A DNA stretch of 41,122 nt from a virus. Below, piece after piece: positions 9,311 through 17,358 of this stretch (positions are counted from its first letter, which is position 1; each line of letters starts with the position of its first letter). Under the pieces are notes generated by a model. The model made no database searches, had not been told where the DNA came from, and saw only the letters and a list, made by a program, of their open reading frames with translations. Location: positions 1 through 41,122 of IMG/VR virus record IMGVR_UViG_3300009515_000241; one strand, given 5' to 3'. The position numbers and the translations under genes are program-made.

Positions 9311-9621
9311 TCACCCGACCCGGAAGTGGTCGGACCGCTGGCGTGCGTCGTCGTTGAGGGCGAACACACCAGGAGGGCGATCCCAGGACCGCTGGCGGCC
9401 CCCCTGGCCGTCCTGGAGCTCTACGCGCTCCGTGGGACCTCCGGAGCTCTCGGCGGCTCCAGGGGCCCCCTGGGGCGCCGGAGCGTGCAGCGCGATCCAG
9501 AGGCCCAGCGCGCGAACCTGTTCGGCTCGCGGCTGCTCGTAGAGGCCGAGGGTCGACCCGTACCAGCGGAGGCCGATCAGGGCGTAGTCCCGGTGGAGCC
9601 CTGCGCCGGCTCCTCGGGAAA
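9311..9621 (-). CDS. Tail assembly chaperone, -1 frameshift extension
   Basis: About 100 residues readable only in the -1 frame relative to the upstream chaperone gene; there is no ATG, GTG or TTG before its ordered part (DYALIGLRWYGSTLGLYEQ). In lambda-like tails a G protein and a frameshifted GT fusion are made from such overlaps and load the tape measure. Here the T4 run at 9619-9622 (codons GAT TTT CCC in frame 0) lets the TTT codon re-pair exactly after a one-base slip, giving GGA TTT TCC. A pseudogene or an independent unusual start is possible, but location and frame fit the conserved arrangement. Confidence 0.65.
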
Positions 9622-10095
9622 ATCCGCCGCGGCCTCGCCCACCTCCGCGGCCGTCGGGATCGAGTCCGAGCAAGCGGCCCGGAGGTCGCCGCCGGTGCGG
9701 TACAGGTCGCCGAGCTTGTGGCCGCGCTCGAGGAGCGCCGAGAGGACCCGCTGGCCGAAGCGCTCGAGGTCCCGGCCGAGGGCGCGGATCGCCACGTCGG
9801 CGTCGCCCGGGAGCGTGTACCGCTGGAGCTCGCGGCCGAGCTCGCCGCCCAGGTCGACCCAGGCCTCCAGCTCGAGCGGGGTCCGGGCGTCCGCCCAGCA
9901 CAGGCCCAGGCAGGCGCCGAACACGCCAGCCAGGGCCTCCTGGTCCGCCTCGCGGCTCGGCCTCGTGTCGCCCTCGGCGAAGCCCAGGGCCTCGCGGTAG
10001 GCCGTCGTGAGCCGGAAGCGGTCCGGGAGCAGGGGGAGCCGGCCGGTGTACTCGACGCCGGCGATCGTGATCGTGAGCGCTAGTCCGTCGCCCAT
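9577..10095 (-). CDS. Tail assembly chaperone (G-like)
   Basis: 172 residues from ATG 10095 (MGDGLALTITIAGVEY). Mostly helical after an N-terminal beta hairpin, Asp/Glu-rich C-terminus ending FPEEPAQGSTGTTP. Small acidic-tailed protein placed between the major tail protein and the tape measure with a -1 overlapping frame, the hallmark of tail chaperones. It probably coats the tape measure during tail assembly and is absent from the finished virion. Preceded by a strong hairpin at 10125-10152 that may lower its transcription relative to the tube protein. Confidence 0.7.
   Translation of the reverse strand: MGDGLALTITIAGVEYTGRLPLLPDRFRLTTAYREALGFAEGDTRPSREADQEALAGVFGACLGLCWADARTPLELEAWVDLGGELGRELQRYTLPGDADVAIRALGRDLERFGQRVLSALLERGHKLGDLYRTGGDLRAACSDSIPTAAEVGEAAADFPEEPAQGSTGTTP
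9616..9625 (-). promoter_or_regulatory. Candidate -1 programmed frameshift site
   Basis: Minus-strand sequence GGATTTTCCC. Phe-tRNA on TTT can move back one base and still read TTT. CCC to TCC in the A site mismatches at the first position, so the site is weaker than a canonical X-XXY-YYZ heptamer. It precedes the zero-frame stop at 9577 by about 40 bases. The only route into the downstream open frame that I can see. Confidence 0.5.
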
Positions 10096-10124
10096 GGTGT
10101 GACCTCGTGTGGTGTGTGGTGGGT

Positions 10125-10152
10125 GCCCGGCCCCCGACGCCGAGGGCCGGGC
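10125..10152. terminator. 9-bp GC hairpin between major tail and chaperone genes
   Basis: Perfect inverted repeat gcccggccc (10125-10133) and gggccgggc (10144-10152) with a 10-base loop, in the 120-base gap after the major tail gene. No T run follows on the minus strand. Could be a partial terminator or an RNA 3'-end stabiliser for the abundant tail-tube message. Confidence 0.45.
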
Positions 10153-10215
10153 CAGTGATGGGGGTCGGGCCAGCGCCGGCCCCGCGGCCCTCGAGCCGCG
10201 CCCCTGCGGTGTAGG

Positions 10216-10683
10216 TCAGGCCTCGACGATCGGGCCGTGGTTGCGGAGCGAGATCGCCAGGGTGTGGCCCTCCTTCGCCTCGGCGAAGGACTTCTCCCCC
10301 TCGACGATCGGGAGGGTCTTCGTCGTCGTCGTGACCCCGTCCGTCATGGTGACGATCACGACGAAGGCCCAGATCGTGGCGTCCACGCTCTGGGCGGCGG
10401 CGAAGCTGCCTTGCTTCTTGAACCAGTCCGTGAGGCGGGCCTGGGTCGCATGGGTCAGCGCCTCGTTCCGGAGCTCGAGCGTGATCGCCACGTCCTGGAC
10501 GAGGTCGTCGCCGAGGACAAAGCCGTCGTGCTGGCCGCGGTTCAGCTTCTTGATATGCTCGGCGTTCTCGGCGTTCTCTCCGCCGGTCGTGAGGTCGCCG
10601 GCGCCCGGCTCCAGGTCGAAGCCGACCAGGCCGGTCGCGTCCTGCACGCGGACGCTGGTGAGGCGGGAAGTCCATCGGGCCAT
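10216..10683 (-). CDS. Major tail (tube) protein
   Basis: 155 residues from ATG 10683 (MARWTSRLTSVRVQD). Size and pattern of beta strands with one helix (RNEALTHATQARLTDWFKKQG) fit the single-domain tail-tube fold: LVQDVAITLELRN, DATIWAFVVIVTM and GHTLAISLRNHGP look like sheet strands. It sits immediately before the chaperone and tape measure, the canonical place. It would polymerise as rings to form the non-contractile tube. No Ig-like extra domain. Confidence 0.7.
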   Translation of the reverse strand: MARWTSRLTSVRVQDATGLVGFDLEPGAGDLTTGGENAENAEHIKKLNRGQHDGFVLGDDLVQDVAITLELRNEALTHATQARLTDWFKKQGSFAAAQSVDATIWAFVVIVTMTDGVTTTTKTLPIVEGEKSFAEAKEGHTLAISLRNHGPIVEA

Positions 10684-10713
10684 GGGGTAGCTCCTCGAGC
10701 TGGAAGGGTGGGC

Positions 10714-10730
10714 GGGCCCATGGCGGGCCC
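10714..10730. terminator. 6-bp GC hairpin after 10740 gene
   Basis: gggccc at 10714-10719 and again at 10725-10730 can pair around a 5-base loop (atggc), in the 56-base gap before the major tail gene. No T run. May be a weak terminator or a processing/stability hairpin; the same location type as the stronger one at 10125. Confidence 0.3.
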
Positions 10731-10739
10731 AGAGTCAGA

Positions 10740-11237
10740 TCAGGGGCCGACGCCGAGGACGACGAAGGAGAGCGTCTGGTCGGTGGCCTCCCCCGTGGTC
10801 ACGTCGACGATCTTCGTCGATGCGTCGACCAGGTAGCCAACGGGGAGGATGAACAGCGCCGAGGCGCCGGCCTGGAGCGTGATCGTTCCGGTGCTGTTCA
10901 CCAGGTTGTCCCAGCCGTTGGCATCGGCGAAGGAGACGACGAGCGCGCCCGTGTTCGCTGCGCCGGCGCGGAACTGGACCAGGCGGGCGGCCGTGAGGCC
11001 CAGGGTCCCGTCGACCGGGACCACCAGCGTCTGGAGGTCGAGCTGGACGGGGCCGCCGCTGTTGACCACGACGGCGTCGCCCTGGGCGACCCGGTTGATC
11101 TGGCCGATGCCGGTCCCATCGGGAAACAGGATGTCGATCACCTCGTCGGCGGTCATCCCGCCGTCGTAGTCGGCCGTTCCGTTCCGCTGGGCCTTGATGC
11201 TGACCTTGACGGTCGCTCGGGTCGGGATTGCTGCCAT
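10740..11237 (-). CDS. Virion structural protein, beta-rich
   Basis: 165 residues from ATG 11237 (MAAIPTRATVKVSIKAQRN). Nearly all beta-strand prone: TLVVPVDGTLGLTAARLVQF, ALVVSFADANGWDNL, GTITLQAGASALFIL. This resembles small beta-sandwich decoration or tail-associated proteins. It lies between a tail-terminator-like gene and the major tail gene and has short non-coding gaps on both sides, one with a hairpin, which suggests separately tuned high expression. No specific family recognised; could alternatively be a second tube-like protein. Confidence 0.6.
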   Translation of the reverse strand: MAAIPTRATVKVSIKAQRNGTADYDGGMTADEVIDILFPDGTGIGQINRVAQGDAVVVNSGGPVQLDLQTLVVPVDGTLGLTAARLVQFRAGAANTGALVVSFADANGWDNLVNSTGTITLQAGASALFILPVGYLVDASTKIVDVTTGEATDQTLSFVVLGVGP

Positions 11238-11249
11238 GTCGGGGCTCCT

Positions 11250-11738
11250 TCAGATCGAGAGGTCGAAGCGGGCGACGTAGTCCTGGCGGACCAGAAGCCA
11301 CTCGCCATCAGGTGTCAGGGTGGGGCGCCACAGGTTGACCAGGTCGACCACGACGCGCCTCGAGGGCCAGGCCAGGAGGGCGCGTGCCACGTCGTGGGCC
11401 GCGTCGGCGGCCTGCCGAGCGTCCTCGAGCTGGGTCCCGCGCCTGAGGTGGTAGGTGAACAGGATCACCAGGTCCGAGGCGACGGCGAGGAAGCGCCCGG
11501 CCTGGTCGCGCTCCATCCCGCGGTTGCGCCCGCTTTCCGCGAACACGTTCACCAGGAGGTGGCCCAGCGGGTGAGCCTCGTCCGCGACGCTCAGCGGGAT
11601 CTCCGCCTCGCGCCAGGCGCCCCTGATCGTGGTGCCCTGGTTGTAGGGCGTCCCGTCCAGCGCGAGGATCCGCGCGAGCGTGAGCTCCTCGAGCTCGCGG
11701 ATCGTGCACCGGGTGGGGTCTGGGAGGGCGGCGCTCAC
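11250..11738 (-). CDS. Tail terminator-like protein
   Basis: 162 residues from GTG 11738, which overlaps the previous stop as GTGA. Early helices (TIRELEELTLARIL), central FLAVASDLVILFTYHL and a C-terminal pair of strands (EWLLVRQDYVARFDLSI) match the general layout of tail-terminator proteins that cap the tube and join head and tail. Located after connector-like genes and before the tail-tube genes, as expected. Assigned on order and shape only. Confidence 0.5.
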   Translation of the reverse strand: MSAALPDPTRCTIRELEELTLARILALDGTPYNQGTTIRGAWREAEIPLSVADEAHPLGHLLVNVFAESGRNRGMERDQAGRFLAVASDLVILFTYHLRRGTQLEDARQAADAAHDVARALLAWPSRRVVVDLVNLWRPTLTPDGEWLLVRQDYVARFDLSI

Positions 11739-12511
11739 CAGCGGCTCGACCTCCGGAGCCGGCGGCGCGGCGCGGCGTTCGGGTGCACGACGCCGGAGGC
11801 GGCCTCGCGGTCGAGGTCGGTCGGGAGGCCGTCGTCGTCACCCCAGCGGGCCGAGAGGCTGTTCCACTCGATCTCCGCCTGCTTCCCGTGGTCGTCCATG
11901 AGGCGCTCGAAGCGGGTGGACTCGCCCGAGGTCCGGCGGAACAGGAACCGGAACACCAGGAACCACGCGCGCTCCCGCGCCACCTCGACCAGGTCCTCCG
12001 TGGAGAACAGGAGGTCCGGCCAGCGGCCCACCTTGAGGAGCTTCCGGAGGACCCATCCCCAGGCCTGATCGATGTAGTCCTGGAGGCTCGTGTTGAACGA
12101 CCCGAGCTGATCGACCAGGTCGGGGTAGTTGCCCTGGACCAGGTCGGCGTCGGCGATCGGCGGCGCCAGGCGGAACTGCGACAGGACCGCCGGCTGCTTC
12201 CACAGGCGCTCCAGCGTCGGGTTGTCCGGCATGTTCCCGCGCCAGCGGAGCTGGTAGAGCTCGCCGAGGGCCTGGGTCGCCGGGAGGCTCGCCGCCGGGA
12301 CCGTGATCTCCAGGGCCCCGTCGACGGCCGCGGCGGGCGCCGCGCTGTGCAACACGGTCCCGCCGGAGCCCAGGAGCTGGAACGTCCCGATCGGCGACGG
12401 CGTGACGATCGCGCCCTCGTGGACGAGCTCGGCGCGCAGCCGGTTGTCCCGCCCACGGATCAGCGTGGGCGGGTACGGGGCGCGGAGGCTGTACAGGACT
12501 TCTGCGGCCAC
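11735..12511 (-). CDS. Head-tail region protein, unknown
   Basis: 258 residues from ATG 12511 (MAAEVLYSLRAPYPPTLIRG). The first 100 residues look like a beta domain (TFQLLGSGGTVLHSA, GALEITVPAASLP), the rest is helical and Trp-rich (LQDYIDQAWGWVLRKLLK, RERAWFLVFRFLFRR), with a basic end. The helical part recalls head-completion or connector proteins. Its stop overlaps the tail-terminator-like start by four bases. Role inferred from position between capsid and tail genes. Confidence 0.55.
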   Translation of the reverse strand: MAAEVLYSLRAPYPPTLIRGRDNRLRAELVHEGAIVTPSPIGTFQLLGSGGTVLHSAAPAAAVDGALEITVPAASLPATQALGELYQLRWRGNMPDNPTLERLWKQPAVLSQFRLAPPIADADLVQGNYPDLVDQLGSFNTSLQDYIDQAWGWVLRKLLKVGRWPDLLFSTEDLVEVARERAWFLVFRFLFRRTSGESTRFERLMDDHGKQAEIEWNSLSARWGDDDGLPTDLDREAASGVVHPNAAPRRRLRRSSRW

Positions 12512-12520
12512 GTGGGCTCC

Positions 12521-12880
12521 CTACAGGACGACCGTCTCGATCCCGGTGTGCTTCCAGTTCGCGATCCCGCCGCCCTCGTTCACGACCCAGGTCGCCTGGC
12601 CCGGCGTGAGGACCTTCGTGGTCGCGGCGATGTCGGCGCCGTCGCTGCGCTTCAGGAGGAGGTTGTTCGTCGCGCCGCCGTTCACGAGGCGGAAGATCGA
12701 CCCGTCTCGGTTGCTCGCCGGCATCCGGACCTCACGATCGGCGGCTCCGCCCGAGATCGCGAGGACGTTCGCGGATCGGTCCGTGAGCTGGAGCGTCGCC
12801 GAGATCACGAGCGTCTCGACGCCCCCCTCGAGCTGGAGCTGCTGGCGCATGGGGCGCCGGTTGCCTGTGGTGTACGCCAT
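12521..12880 (-). CDS. Small beta-rich capsid/neck protein
   Basis: 119 residues from ATG 12880. Strand-prone repeats of a beta-sandwich (ETLVISATLQLTD, NVLAISGGAADREV, GSIFRLVNGGATNNLLLKR, TPGQATWVVNEGG) resemble small decoration or fibre-head domains that sit on virions. Adjacent to head genes, with only six bases to the gene before it. Could be a head decoration protein; no sequence family recognised. Confidence 0.55.
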   Translation of the reverse strand: MAYTTGNRRPMRQQLQLEGGVETLVISATLQLTDRSANVLAISGGAADREVRMPASNRDGSIFRLVNGGATNNLLLKRSDGADIAATTKVLTPGQATWVVNEGGGIANWKHTGIETVVL

Positions 12881-12886
12881 CGGGGG

Positions 12887-13069
12887 TCACTCCTTCCGCT
12901 TGCGTTCGTTCGTGAGGACGGCCTGGCGGACGCGCCTCTCGGCGGCCTCCTGGCCGGGGTCGCGTCCGCCGTTCTGGCGGACGGTGTCCCGGAGGGCCTT
13001 CGCCGCTCCGGAGATCCCGCGTCGCTTCGCCTCGGAGTCGCGCCGGCTCCGGCCGTCGTCGCGGCTCAC
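12887..13069 (-). CDS. Small basic protein
   Basis: 60 residues from GTG 13069, coupled to the previous gene through a GTGA overlap. Strongly basic and helical (SRRDSEAKRRG, RRVRQAVLTNERKRKE). No motif recognised. The four-base overlap, G/C-ending codons and conserved operon direction support it as real. Possibly a small head-assembly or DNA-binding protein. Confidence 0.5.
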   Translation of the reverse strand: MSRDDGRSRRDSEAKRRGISGAAKALRDTVRQNGGRDPGQEAAERRVRQAVLTNERKRKE

Positions 13070-13803
13070 GCTGCACGCCCAGCGATGACGTCGGGCACCG
13101 GCTGCGGAATGGCGGCCCCATTGATCCGCTCGACCTCGGCGTCGGCGGCCTTGACGCGCCGCGTGTACTCGGACTTTTCGAGCTTGGTGTGGGCCCGGAT
13201 GCGGTCGGCCTTCCGCTTCACGCGCCGGAAGCGGTCGAGGAGGACGGAGGGCGCCGCCGGCCGGATGATCCCGGCCTGGACCAGCCACAGGCGGTAGCGG
13301 TTCGCGCCCTCGCGGTCATAGCGGAACTTGAGCCGCCGCCCGCGGATCGTCTCGAGCGGGGTCTGCCAGGCCTCGAGGTAGTACGTCCCGGCGCGGCCGG
13401 AGCGCGGGTCCACGCACGGCGCCTGCTGTAGGTACTTCCGGCCGTCCTCGAGCCGGTGGACCTCCGGGAGGAGGTAGGTCGCGCCCTTCCGGGTGTTCGC
13501 CAGGACGGCCTGGTCGTAGGCCGCCTCCGGCTTCTCGCCGAGCCTGAGCGTCCTGTTCAGGTTGCAGCCCGGGAGGATGATGTGCTTCGACAGCAGCGGG
13601 AGCCAGGTCGGCTCCTCGAGGCCCAGCGCCTCGACGCTCCACTCGCCGGGCCAGTGGACGAGGAAGAACGCTGGGTTGGGGGCGATCGGGAGCGCGGCGC
13701 CCTCGGCGCTGGTCTCGAGCTCGGCGTCCCGAATGAGCGCCGCCATGGCCTCGGAGGTCGAGGCGACGGCGTCGGACACGGTCTGGCGGTCTGGAAGTGG
13801 CAT
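13066..13803 (-). CDS. Head-region protein, unknown
   Basis: 245 residues from ATG 13803 (MPLPDRQTVSDAVASTSEAM), the first gene after the major capsid. Central part has FFLVHWPGEWSVEALGLEEP and a Lys/Arg/Tyr-rich C-terminal half (RRLKFRYDREGANRYRLWLV, RVKRKADRIRAHTKLEKSEY). No membrane segment. Proteins of this size directly after the capsid in uncharacterised siphoviruses are usually structural or head-completion proteins. No family recognised. Confidence 0.55.
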   Translation of the reverse strand: MPLPDRQTVSDAVASTSEAMAALIRDAELETSAEGAALPIAPNPAFFLVHWPGEWSVEALGLEEPTWLPLLSKHIILPGCNLNRTLRLGEKPEAAYDQAVLANTRKGATYLLPEVHRLEDGRKYLQQAPCVDPRSGRAGTYYLEAWQTPLETIRGRRLKFRYDREGANRYRLWLVQAGIIRPAAPSVLLDRFRRVKRKADRIRAHTKLEKSEYTRRVKAADAEVERINGAAIPQPVPDVIAGRAA

Positions 13804-13868
13804 GTGGTCTGGGTCCTCCTGGACCGGGCAGACCGAACGGCACTACGCCGCCGGGTTCGCCCGGCGGT

Positions 13869-14822
13869 TCAGTCGTCTACGGAGATCAGCCGCACCTGGG
13901 GCGCGATCGTCGGGTCGGCGCTGGCGACGCCGAAGTAGGCGTTGGCGTCCCACTGCGCCGTGGCCGTGTTGCCGGTGGACTTCCGCTCGCACACCAGCCC
14001 GATGCTCGGGATCACCATGGCCTGGTCGGGGTCCTCGACCTGGACGGGCGCGGTCGAGGCGACGGCCCAGCCGATGGCGCCTGGGGCGAAGGCTCCGCCC
14101 TGGTGGTCGCCGCCGGAGGCCGTGACGTCGAAGCTCGCGAAGTTGCGGAAGCCGAGGAAGTCGACGGCGCCGCCGCCGGGGCGGAGGCCCTGGAGCGCCT
14201 GGGAGATCTCCGGGAACTGGAAGTTGGGCTCGTTCCGGATGCTCGCCCTCAGGTCGGTGTACTGCTCCGGGTGTCGGATCGTCACGGCCTCGCCTTCGAA
14301 ACCCTCCGTCTCGTGGAAGAACGCGACCAAGTCGAGCTCGTCGTCGAAGGTCCAGGCCAGCCCGGTGTTGCCCACGGTCCCGGTGAAGCCGGCCATGGCG
14401 GTGGCCACCTTCTGGCGGAAGGTCTTCAGCCAGCTCTCGGGGATCAGGCCCTTGAGGGCCTCGAGCATGGCCATCCCCTCGCGGCCGAGGATCTGGGCGG
14501 TGTAGCTCTCCTCCTTCGAGAGGCCGTGCCGCGCGATGGTGACCACGTCGAAGCCGGTCGTGAACCCGGTAGCCGTGATCGCCGCCGTCTCGCTGCCCAT
14601 GGTGGCCATGGCCTCGGCCCAGCCGACGGCCCCGATCCGGGTGACGCGTACCGTGTCGGACCCGGAGCCGGCGAGGTCGCCGACCAGGGGGATCACGCCG
14701 AGCTGGAGCAGGTCGAGCCGCTCCGCGATCTCGCGCCGGATCGCCTCCTCCGCGAACACGTAGGCGAAGCCGAGATCGGTCACGAGCTGGGCGTGAGTCG
14801 CGGGAGGGGTGATCGTCGTCAT
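13869..14822 (-). CDS. Major capsid protein
   Basis: 317 residues from ATG 14822 (MTTITPPATHAQLVTDLGFAY), with a GAGGAG ribosome site. Helical N-terminus, then a beta-rich body (SDTVRVTRIGAVGWAEAMATM), SYTAQILGREGMAMLEALKG and a C-terminal strand region (AQWDANAYFGVASADPTIAPQ), consistent with HK97-fold capsids of about 300 residues. Position after portal and scaffold-like genes is canonical. A 150-base upstream region separates it from the scaffold-like gene, suiting separate control of the most abundant virion protein. Assigned on context, size and fold impression. Confidence 0.75.
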   Translation of the reverse strand: MTTITPPATHAQLVTDLGFAYVFAEEAIRREIAERLDLLQLGVIPLVGDLAGSGSDTVRVTRIGAVGWAEAMATMGSETAAITATGFTTGFDVVTIARHGLSKEESYTAQILGREGMAMLEALKGLIPESWLKTFRQKVATAMAGFTGTVGNTGLAWTFDDELDLVAFFHETEGFEGEAVTIRHPEQYTDLRASIRNEPNFQFPEISQALQGLRPGGGAVDFLGFRNFASFDVTASGGDHQGGAFAPGAIGWAVASTAPVQVEDPDQAMVIPSIGLVCERKSTGNTATAQWDANAYFGVASADPTIAPQVRLISVDD

Positions 14823-14974
14823 GGCGGGAGCTCCTCGAGGTGGGCGTCGTCCGCCCCTTGTCGCCCGTTGCGCGGGCCAGCCGATCGGGGCGGCTTGTGC
14901 GGAGCGGCGTCCGGTTGCGCCGGCGAGTCGAGGAGCTCCACTGAGACGGGCCTATCAGACGCCGCGCGCACGCG
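14823..14974. promoter_or_regulatory. Leader of major capsid gene with 12-bp inverted repeat
   Basis: A 152-base non-coding gap on the minus strand. ggagctcctcga at 14827-14838 and tcgaggagctcc at 14928-14939 form a perfect 12-bp inverted repeat separated by 89 bases. In the minus transcript the 3' arm contains the GAGGAG ribosome site of the capsid gene, so pairing would hide it. The arms use words that are very common in this genome, which weakens the case. Confidence 0.3.
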
Positions 14975-15643
14975 TCAAGAGGCCGGAGGCTTCGCCGGTG
15001 GAGCAGGGGGGGCCGCTGGAGCCAGCCCGTAGTTCGCCCCGTGCTGGGCCTTCCAGGCGTCCACCTGGGCCGGCGTCATGCTCTGGAACATGGTCCGGAG
15101 CTGGCTCGGCGTGAGACGCTTCGGAGCTCCAGGAGGCACCGGACCCGCGCCGGTGTTCCCGGCCGGCCACGCGGGCGCCGGAGGCACCGGCGGAGCTCCA
15201 GGGCGAGGCGGAGCCGGCGGAGCTCCAGGAGGAGCGGGCGGCGCGCCAGGGGGGGCCGCGGCGAGCTTCGGAGCCAGGAGCGGGTTTGCCCTCGCCCCGT
15301 CCTCGGCGGCGAGCCAGTCGGCGAAGCTGGGCGGCTCCTCGAGGCCCGCCGCGTCGCTCGCGTAGAGGGCCGAGAAGGACTTGACCTCCCGCGGGTCGTG
15401 GATCCCCAGGGCGGCGAGCGCCGAGGTCCTCGAGGCGCCCTCGGTCAGGCGGACCACCTCGCCGGCGAGGCGGGCCCGCTCGGACTCGACCTGGTCGAAG
15501 CGCCCGGCCTTGTCGGCGCTCGTCGTGAGCTCGGCGCGGAGGAGCTCGATCTCGCCTGACTTAGCCTTGAGGCGCTTCTCGTGGTCCTCCTGGGTGAGGA
15601 CTCCTGGGACGTCGGCGCTGCAGGCTGGACACTTGTGGGCCAC
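14975..15643 (-). CDS. Scaffold-like protein with CPAC motif and Pro-rich linker
   Basis: 222 residues from ATG 15643. Starts MAHKCPACSADVPGVL (a single C-x2-C pair), followed by a coiled coil at about 20-75 (HEKRLKAKSGEIELLRAEL), a compact middle (NPLLAPKL), a long Pro/Ala/Gly linker at 130-180 and a C-terminal helix pair (LTPSQLRTMFQSMTPAQVDA). Such helical, linker-rich proteins between portal and capsid are commonly scaffolds that shape the procapsid. The lone CxxC is unusual for a scaffold; it might bind zinc as a dimer. Confidence 0.6.
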   Translation of the reverse strand: MAHKCPACSADVPGVLTQEDHEKRLKAKSGEIELLRAELTTSADKAGRFDQVESERARLAGEVVRLTEGASRTSALAALGIHDPREVKSFSALYASDAAGLEEPPSFADWLAAEDGARANPLLAPKLAAAPPGAPPAPPGAPPAPPRPGAPPVPPAPAWPAGNTGAGPVPPGAPKRLTPSQLRTMFQSMTPAQVDAWKAQHGANYGLAPAAPPAPPAKPPAS

Positions 15644-15665
15644 GGCTAGTCCTCCGGGCGCGGGG

Positions 15666-17318
15666 TTAGTCGTCGTCGGCGTCGCCGCCGTCGTCGTCGT
15701 CGACCTGGTCGGCCGGGTCTGGGGCCGCCGGCGGCGCGGGCGGAGGCGGCGGCGCTCCCTCGAGTCCCAGGCGCTCGAGCTCGGCGGCGACGAGCGCCTC
15801 CACCTGGCGCCGCTCGACCTCGGAGCGGACGATCTGGGCGACGGCGTCCTCCCTCGAGGTCCCGGGCCGGCGCTGCTGGACCACCTCGACGGGCGAGATC
15901 ACGCCGTGCTCGAGATCCCAGTCCAGCTCCTCGCGCGCGGCGGCCTGCTCCTGCGGAGACTCCGGGATCTGGTGGTACTGGATCGAGTAGCCGTCCAGCG
16001 GGAACGAGGCGATCCGGGCCCGGGACAGGGCGAGCGCGGCGAGCCGGATCATGCGCAGGTCGGCGCGGCGGAACAGCGGGGTGAGCTGGCGGGCGAACTC
16101 GCGGCGGCCCTTGCTGGTCACGAACAGCGCCGCCCCGCTCATGGGCGCGTTCGAGAGCCGCTGGAGATCGGCCGGGTTCAGGCCCCACCGGACGGCCTGC
16201 TTCTGCTCGTAGAGGCTCGCGTACCCGGCGACGGCCTCGAGGTTGCTCCCGGGCCCCACCTCCTGGAACAGGACCTGGCCGCCCTGGGCGTCCGGCTGGT
16301 GATAGACGATCGCGCCCGGCGTGAGCGTGAGCGTCTGGGCCGGGCGGGCCTTCGTCCGGACGTCGTCGCGGCGTACGGAGGTCGCCGGCTTCGCGACCCC
16401 GACCGCGAGGACCATAGACCCGGACGCGTCGCGCGCGGCGTGCTGCGCGTATGTCCAGTTGAGGGCCGCGTTGAGCGTGCCCCGGAAGGCGCCCCGCTTG
16501 CTCTGGACGTTCCAGAGCTCGCCGGAGTCCTCGGACCTGTACCAGGCGTACGGGATCTGGGGCCCCTGCTGTGGGTCGATCCATGGGTAGCGGTCGCCGA
16601 CCCAGATCCCCTCCGGGTTCTCCGCCGTGCCGAGGAACACGGCCGAGACGTCCTCGCCATGCCCGACCGCGCTCGTCGCCGTGCCGAGGGTCGCGCGGTA
16701 GCTCGGCTCTCCGCCTCGGTCGGGGTCCTCGAGGCGGTACTGGTCCCACACCCACACCCAGGTCTCGAGCTGGGCCCACCAGCGCAGCCGGAGCTCCCAG
16801 AGCTCGGTCGGCTCGTCGGGGTGGTCCGGGTTCGCCGTGGCGTAGGTGTTGTGGGGCGACACGAGCCGGAGGGAGAGCCGGCGACCGACCGCGTCGGCGT
16901 CCACACGGAGGAGGTAGTCGCCCAGGCCACACGCGAAGTACTGCACGCGCTGGAGCTTTGTCCAGGCTCCGGCGTCGTCGAGGAACCCGCCCTCGCCGAC
17001 CAGGCCGGCGGCGACCTGGTCCATGTGCGAGACGCGCGGGCGGACGCCGTAGAGGCCCGGCGTCGTGAGCTGTCGGCAGATATCGCCGAGCGGGTTCGCG
17101 CTGGTGTCAGGCGGGCCCCAGACGTCCAGACGCTCCTCGTCGACGTGCTGCTCGAGCCAGTCCTCCAGGAGGTCGTCCCAGCTCTCGTTCAGGACTTGCC
17201 AGCGGGCCTCCGTGTGCTCCGTCCGGTCCTGGTCGATCTGGGTCGGGAACCTGGGCCGGGGCGGAACGATGTCCCGCGGGTCGAGCGTGTTCGCGGTGAC
17301 GGTCCCGGTTGCTGGCAT
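15666..17318 (-). CDS. Portal protein
   Basis: 550 residues from ATG 17318 (MPATGTVTANTLDP). Follows the large terminase and precedes the scaffold and capsid genes. Typical portal features: mixed N-terminal domain, an aromatic beta region (LRLRWWAQLETWVWVWDQYR), the helical region with ALNWTYAQHAARDASG, a long helix-turn region (YASLYEQKQAVRWGLNPADL) and a C-terminal helix (EDAVAQIVRSEVERRQVEALV) ending in an acidic Asp-rich tail. It forms the dodecameric gate for DNA entry and exit. Length fits the SPP1/HK97 portal range. Confidence 0.8.
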   Translation of the reverse strand: MPATGTVTANTLDPRDIVPPRPRFPTQIDQDRTEHTEARWQVLNESWDDLLEDWLEQHVDEERLDVWGPPDTSANPLGDICRQLTTPGLYGVRPRVSHMDQVAAGLVGEGGFLDDAGAWTKLQRVQYFACGLGDYLLRVDADAVGRRLSLRLVSPHNTYATANPDHPDEPTELWELRLRWWAQLETWVWVWDQYRLEDPDRGGEPSYRATLGTATSAVGHGEDVSAVFLGTAENPEGIWVGDRYPWIDPQQGPQIPYAWYRSEDSGELWNVQSKRGAFRGTLNAALNWTYAQHAARDASGSMVLAVGVAKPATSVRRDDVRTKARPAQTLTLTPGAIVYHQPDAQGGQVLFQEVGPGSNLEAVAGYASLYEQKQAVRWGLNPADLQRLSNAPMSGAALFVTSKGRREFARQLTPLFRRADLRMIRLAALALSRARIASFPLDGYSIQYHQIPESPQEQAAAREELDWDLEHGVISPVEVVQQRRPGTSREDAVAQIVRSEVERRQVEALVAAELERLGLEGAPPPPPAPPAAPDPADQVDDDDGGDADDD

Positions 17319-17358
17319 GATCCGGGAGTACCACGCCGAGCTCGGCGCGGTCCAGCGG

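Noticed and set aside
3238-9357. Plus-strand open frame of 2039 codons
   Set aside because: It lies opposite the tape measure and Asp-box tail genes, which carry family motifs. High GC with G/C-ending codons removes stops on the other strand; the translation is Arg/Pro/Gly/Asp-rich with no recognisable motif.
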